This document shows positions 63,441-64,000 of a stretch of 64,000 bases of DNA, in pieces. Source of the stretch: Cardiocondyla obscurior (lineage: Eukaryota > Arthropoda > Insecta > Hymenoptera > Formicidae). The notes beneath the pieces are model-generated. The model was not told the origin of the DNA, ran no database searches, and saw nothing but the letters and a program-made list of their open reading frames with translations. Position 1 is the first letter of the stretch; each line of letters begins with the position of its first letter. The position numbers were made by a program, and so were the translations under genes. The DNA is taken from positions 5,086,501-5,150,500 of the forward strand of contig NC_091881.1 in NCBI RefSeq assembly GCF_019399895.1, written 5' to 3'.

Positions 63441-64000
63441 CGCGTGCATCATGGTCCGCGGAGAACGCTTTCGAACGGTTTGCCCGCTATTTGTTACTGA
63501 CGGTTTCGCGGAAGGACGTTACCAGCGCGTCCATTATCAAGCAGCTATGGCCGATCGGCGATGGTGAACGCGAATAATCATGCGGCTGCGGAAAATATCG
63601 ACCGATATTGAAATGCGAGCAGCGTACCCGACGATCTAGTACGCGTTTTCTCGAAAATAATTCGCCCGCGTTTAATCTCTATGCCCTGATTGACTTCCGT
63701 TAAGTTTTCCTTCCTTTTTTTCTTTTCTTTTTTTTTTCTTTTTTTTCTATTCGATCTGATGGTTAATTGGTTGCACTCCATCAACTACAAAATGATATAA
63801 AAACCGAAGAATATCAGATTCAATGATACAATTAGGCTTTTTGCGTTGCTATTATGAGAAATCCTGACTTTCACGGGAGAATTCTTGGATTTCACCTTCG
63901 GGCGTATCGAATGAACATAGCGTACGAATAAATTCTCGATTCGGAGTGAAAGACTCGAAATATAAATTTGTGAGGACGCTGTTTATGTAATGACGTTAAT

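Larger units (their letters stand above)
57001..64000. other. Noncoding stretch, no gene recognised
   Basis: AT-rich DNA to about 58.3 kb, a pyrimidine-rich segment with a CT microsatellite at 58.8-59.25 kb, AT-rich DNA again to 62 kb, then a CpG-rich island (about 62230-62680) running into a plus-strand pyrimidine block (about 62770-63440). The frames through the last block are Ser/Leu/Phe/Pro-rich simply because of the CT composition. The island may mark the promoter of a gene beyond the window. Confidence 0.5.

Noticed and set aside
63037..63567. 176-codon plus-strand frame
   Set aside because: Again a by-product of a CT-rich block; no domain.
1..64000. CRISPR arrays, operons, rRNA, phage or viral genes
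   Set aside because: No regularly spaced direct repeats, no prokaryotic gene arrangement, no rRNA-like sequence and no viral domains were recognised.

Overview
The window is nuclear DNA from an insect, most likely a hymenopteran and possibly an ant. The evidence is GT-AG introns of about 50-400 bp inside genes, many long A/T runs, AT-rich background with CpG-dense islands, and four protein genes whose closest known relatives are insect genes. There are no operons, ribosome binding sites, CRISPR arrays or prokaryotic features. The species is an inference; the insect origin is well supported.

Layout. 1-11.9 kb has no protein gene I can support: one probable tRNA-derived SINE (about 3.55-3.83 kb), homopolymer runs and candidate regulatory clusters. 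A single tRNA-Arg(TCT) lies on the minus strand at 11943-12015. A CpG-rich flank (12.7-13.3 kb) leads into an eleven-exon plus-strand gene (13314-18722) for small optic lobes / calpain-15 (sol): seven RanBP2-type zinc fingers, a calpain protease core with its Cys/His/Asn triad, and a SOL-type C-terminus; 1363 residues. At 24441-26220 (plus) a four-exon gene encodes a 479-residue MYND-SET protein of the arthropod SmydA family. It faces, tail to tail, a seven-exon minus-strand gene (27079-32935) for a secreted NDNF / nord-like protein of 559 residues. From 32.9 to 47.2 kb there is a long stretch without recognisable genes, rich in pyrimidine tracts and simple repeats. A two-exon minus-strand gene (47187-50479) encodes a 752-residue BTB plus pipsqueak-HTH transcription factor, best matched to jim lovell (lov). 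The last 13.5 kb holds CpG islands and pyrimidine tracts but no coding gene I can defend.

Exon models were read by hand. In all four genes the splice phases agree at every junction and the total length is a multiple of three with one terminal stop, which is strong internal support. The weakest points are the nord exon 3 acceptor, the nord exon 4 donor, and the lov orthology. UTR exons and transcription starts could not be fixed.

The genes do not form a pathway. Three of them (sol, nord, lov) have fly relatives linked to nervous-system development or behaviour, so much of the surrounding noncoding DNA may be regulatory. I found no clearly novel biological system; the best leads are an upstream frame overlapping the sol start, the sol catalytic histidine on a 37-nt exon behind a 28-T run, a CpG island inside nord intron 1, a 40-codon tryptophan-rich frame at 33965, and an unassigned stretch near 10.2-10.44 kb that is open on both strands.
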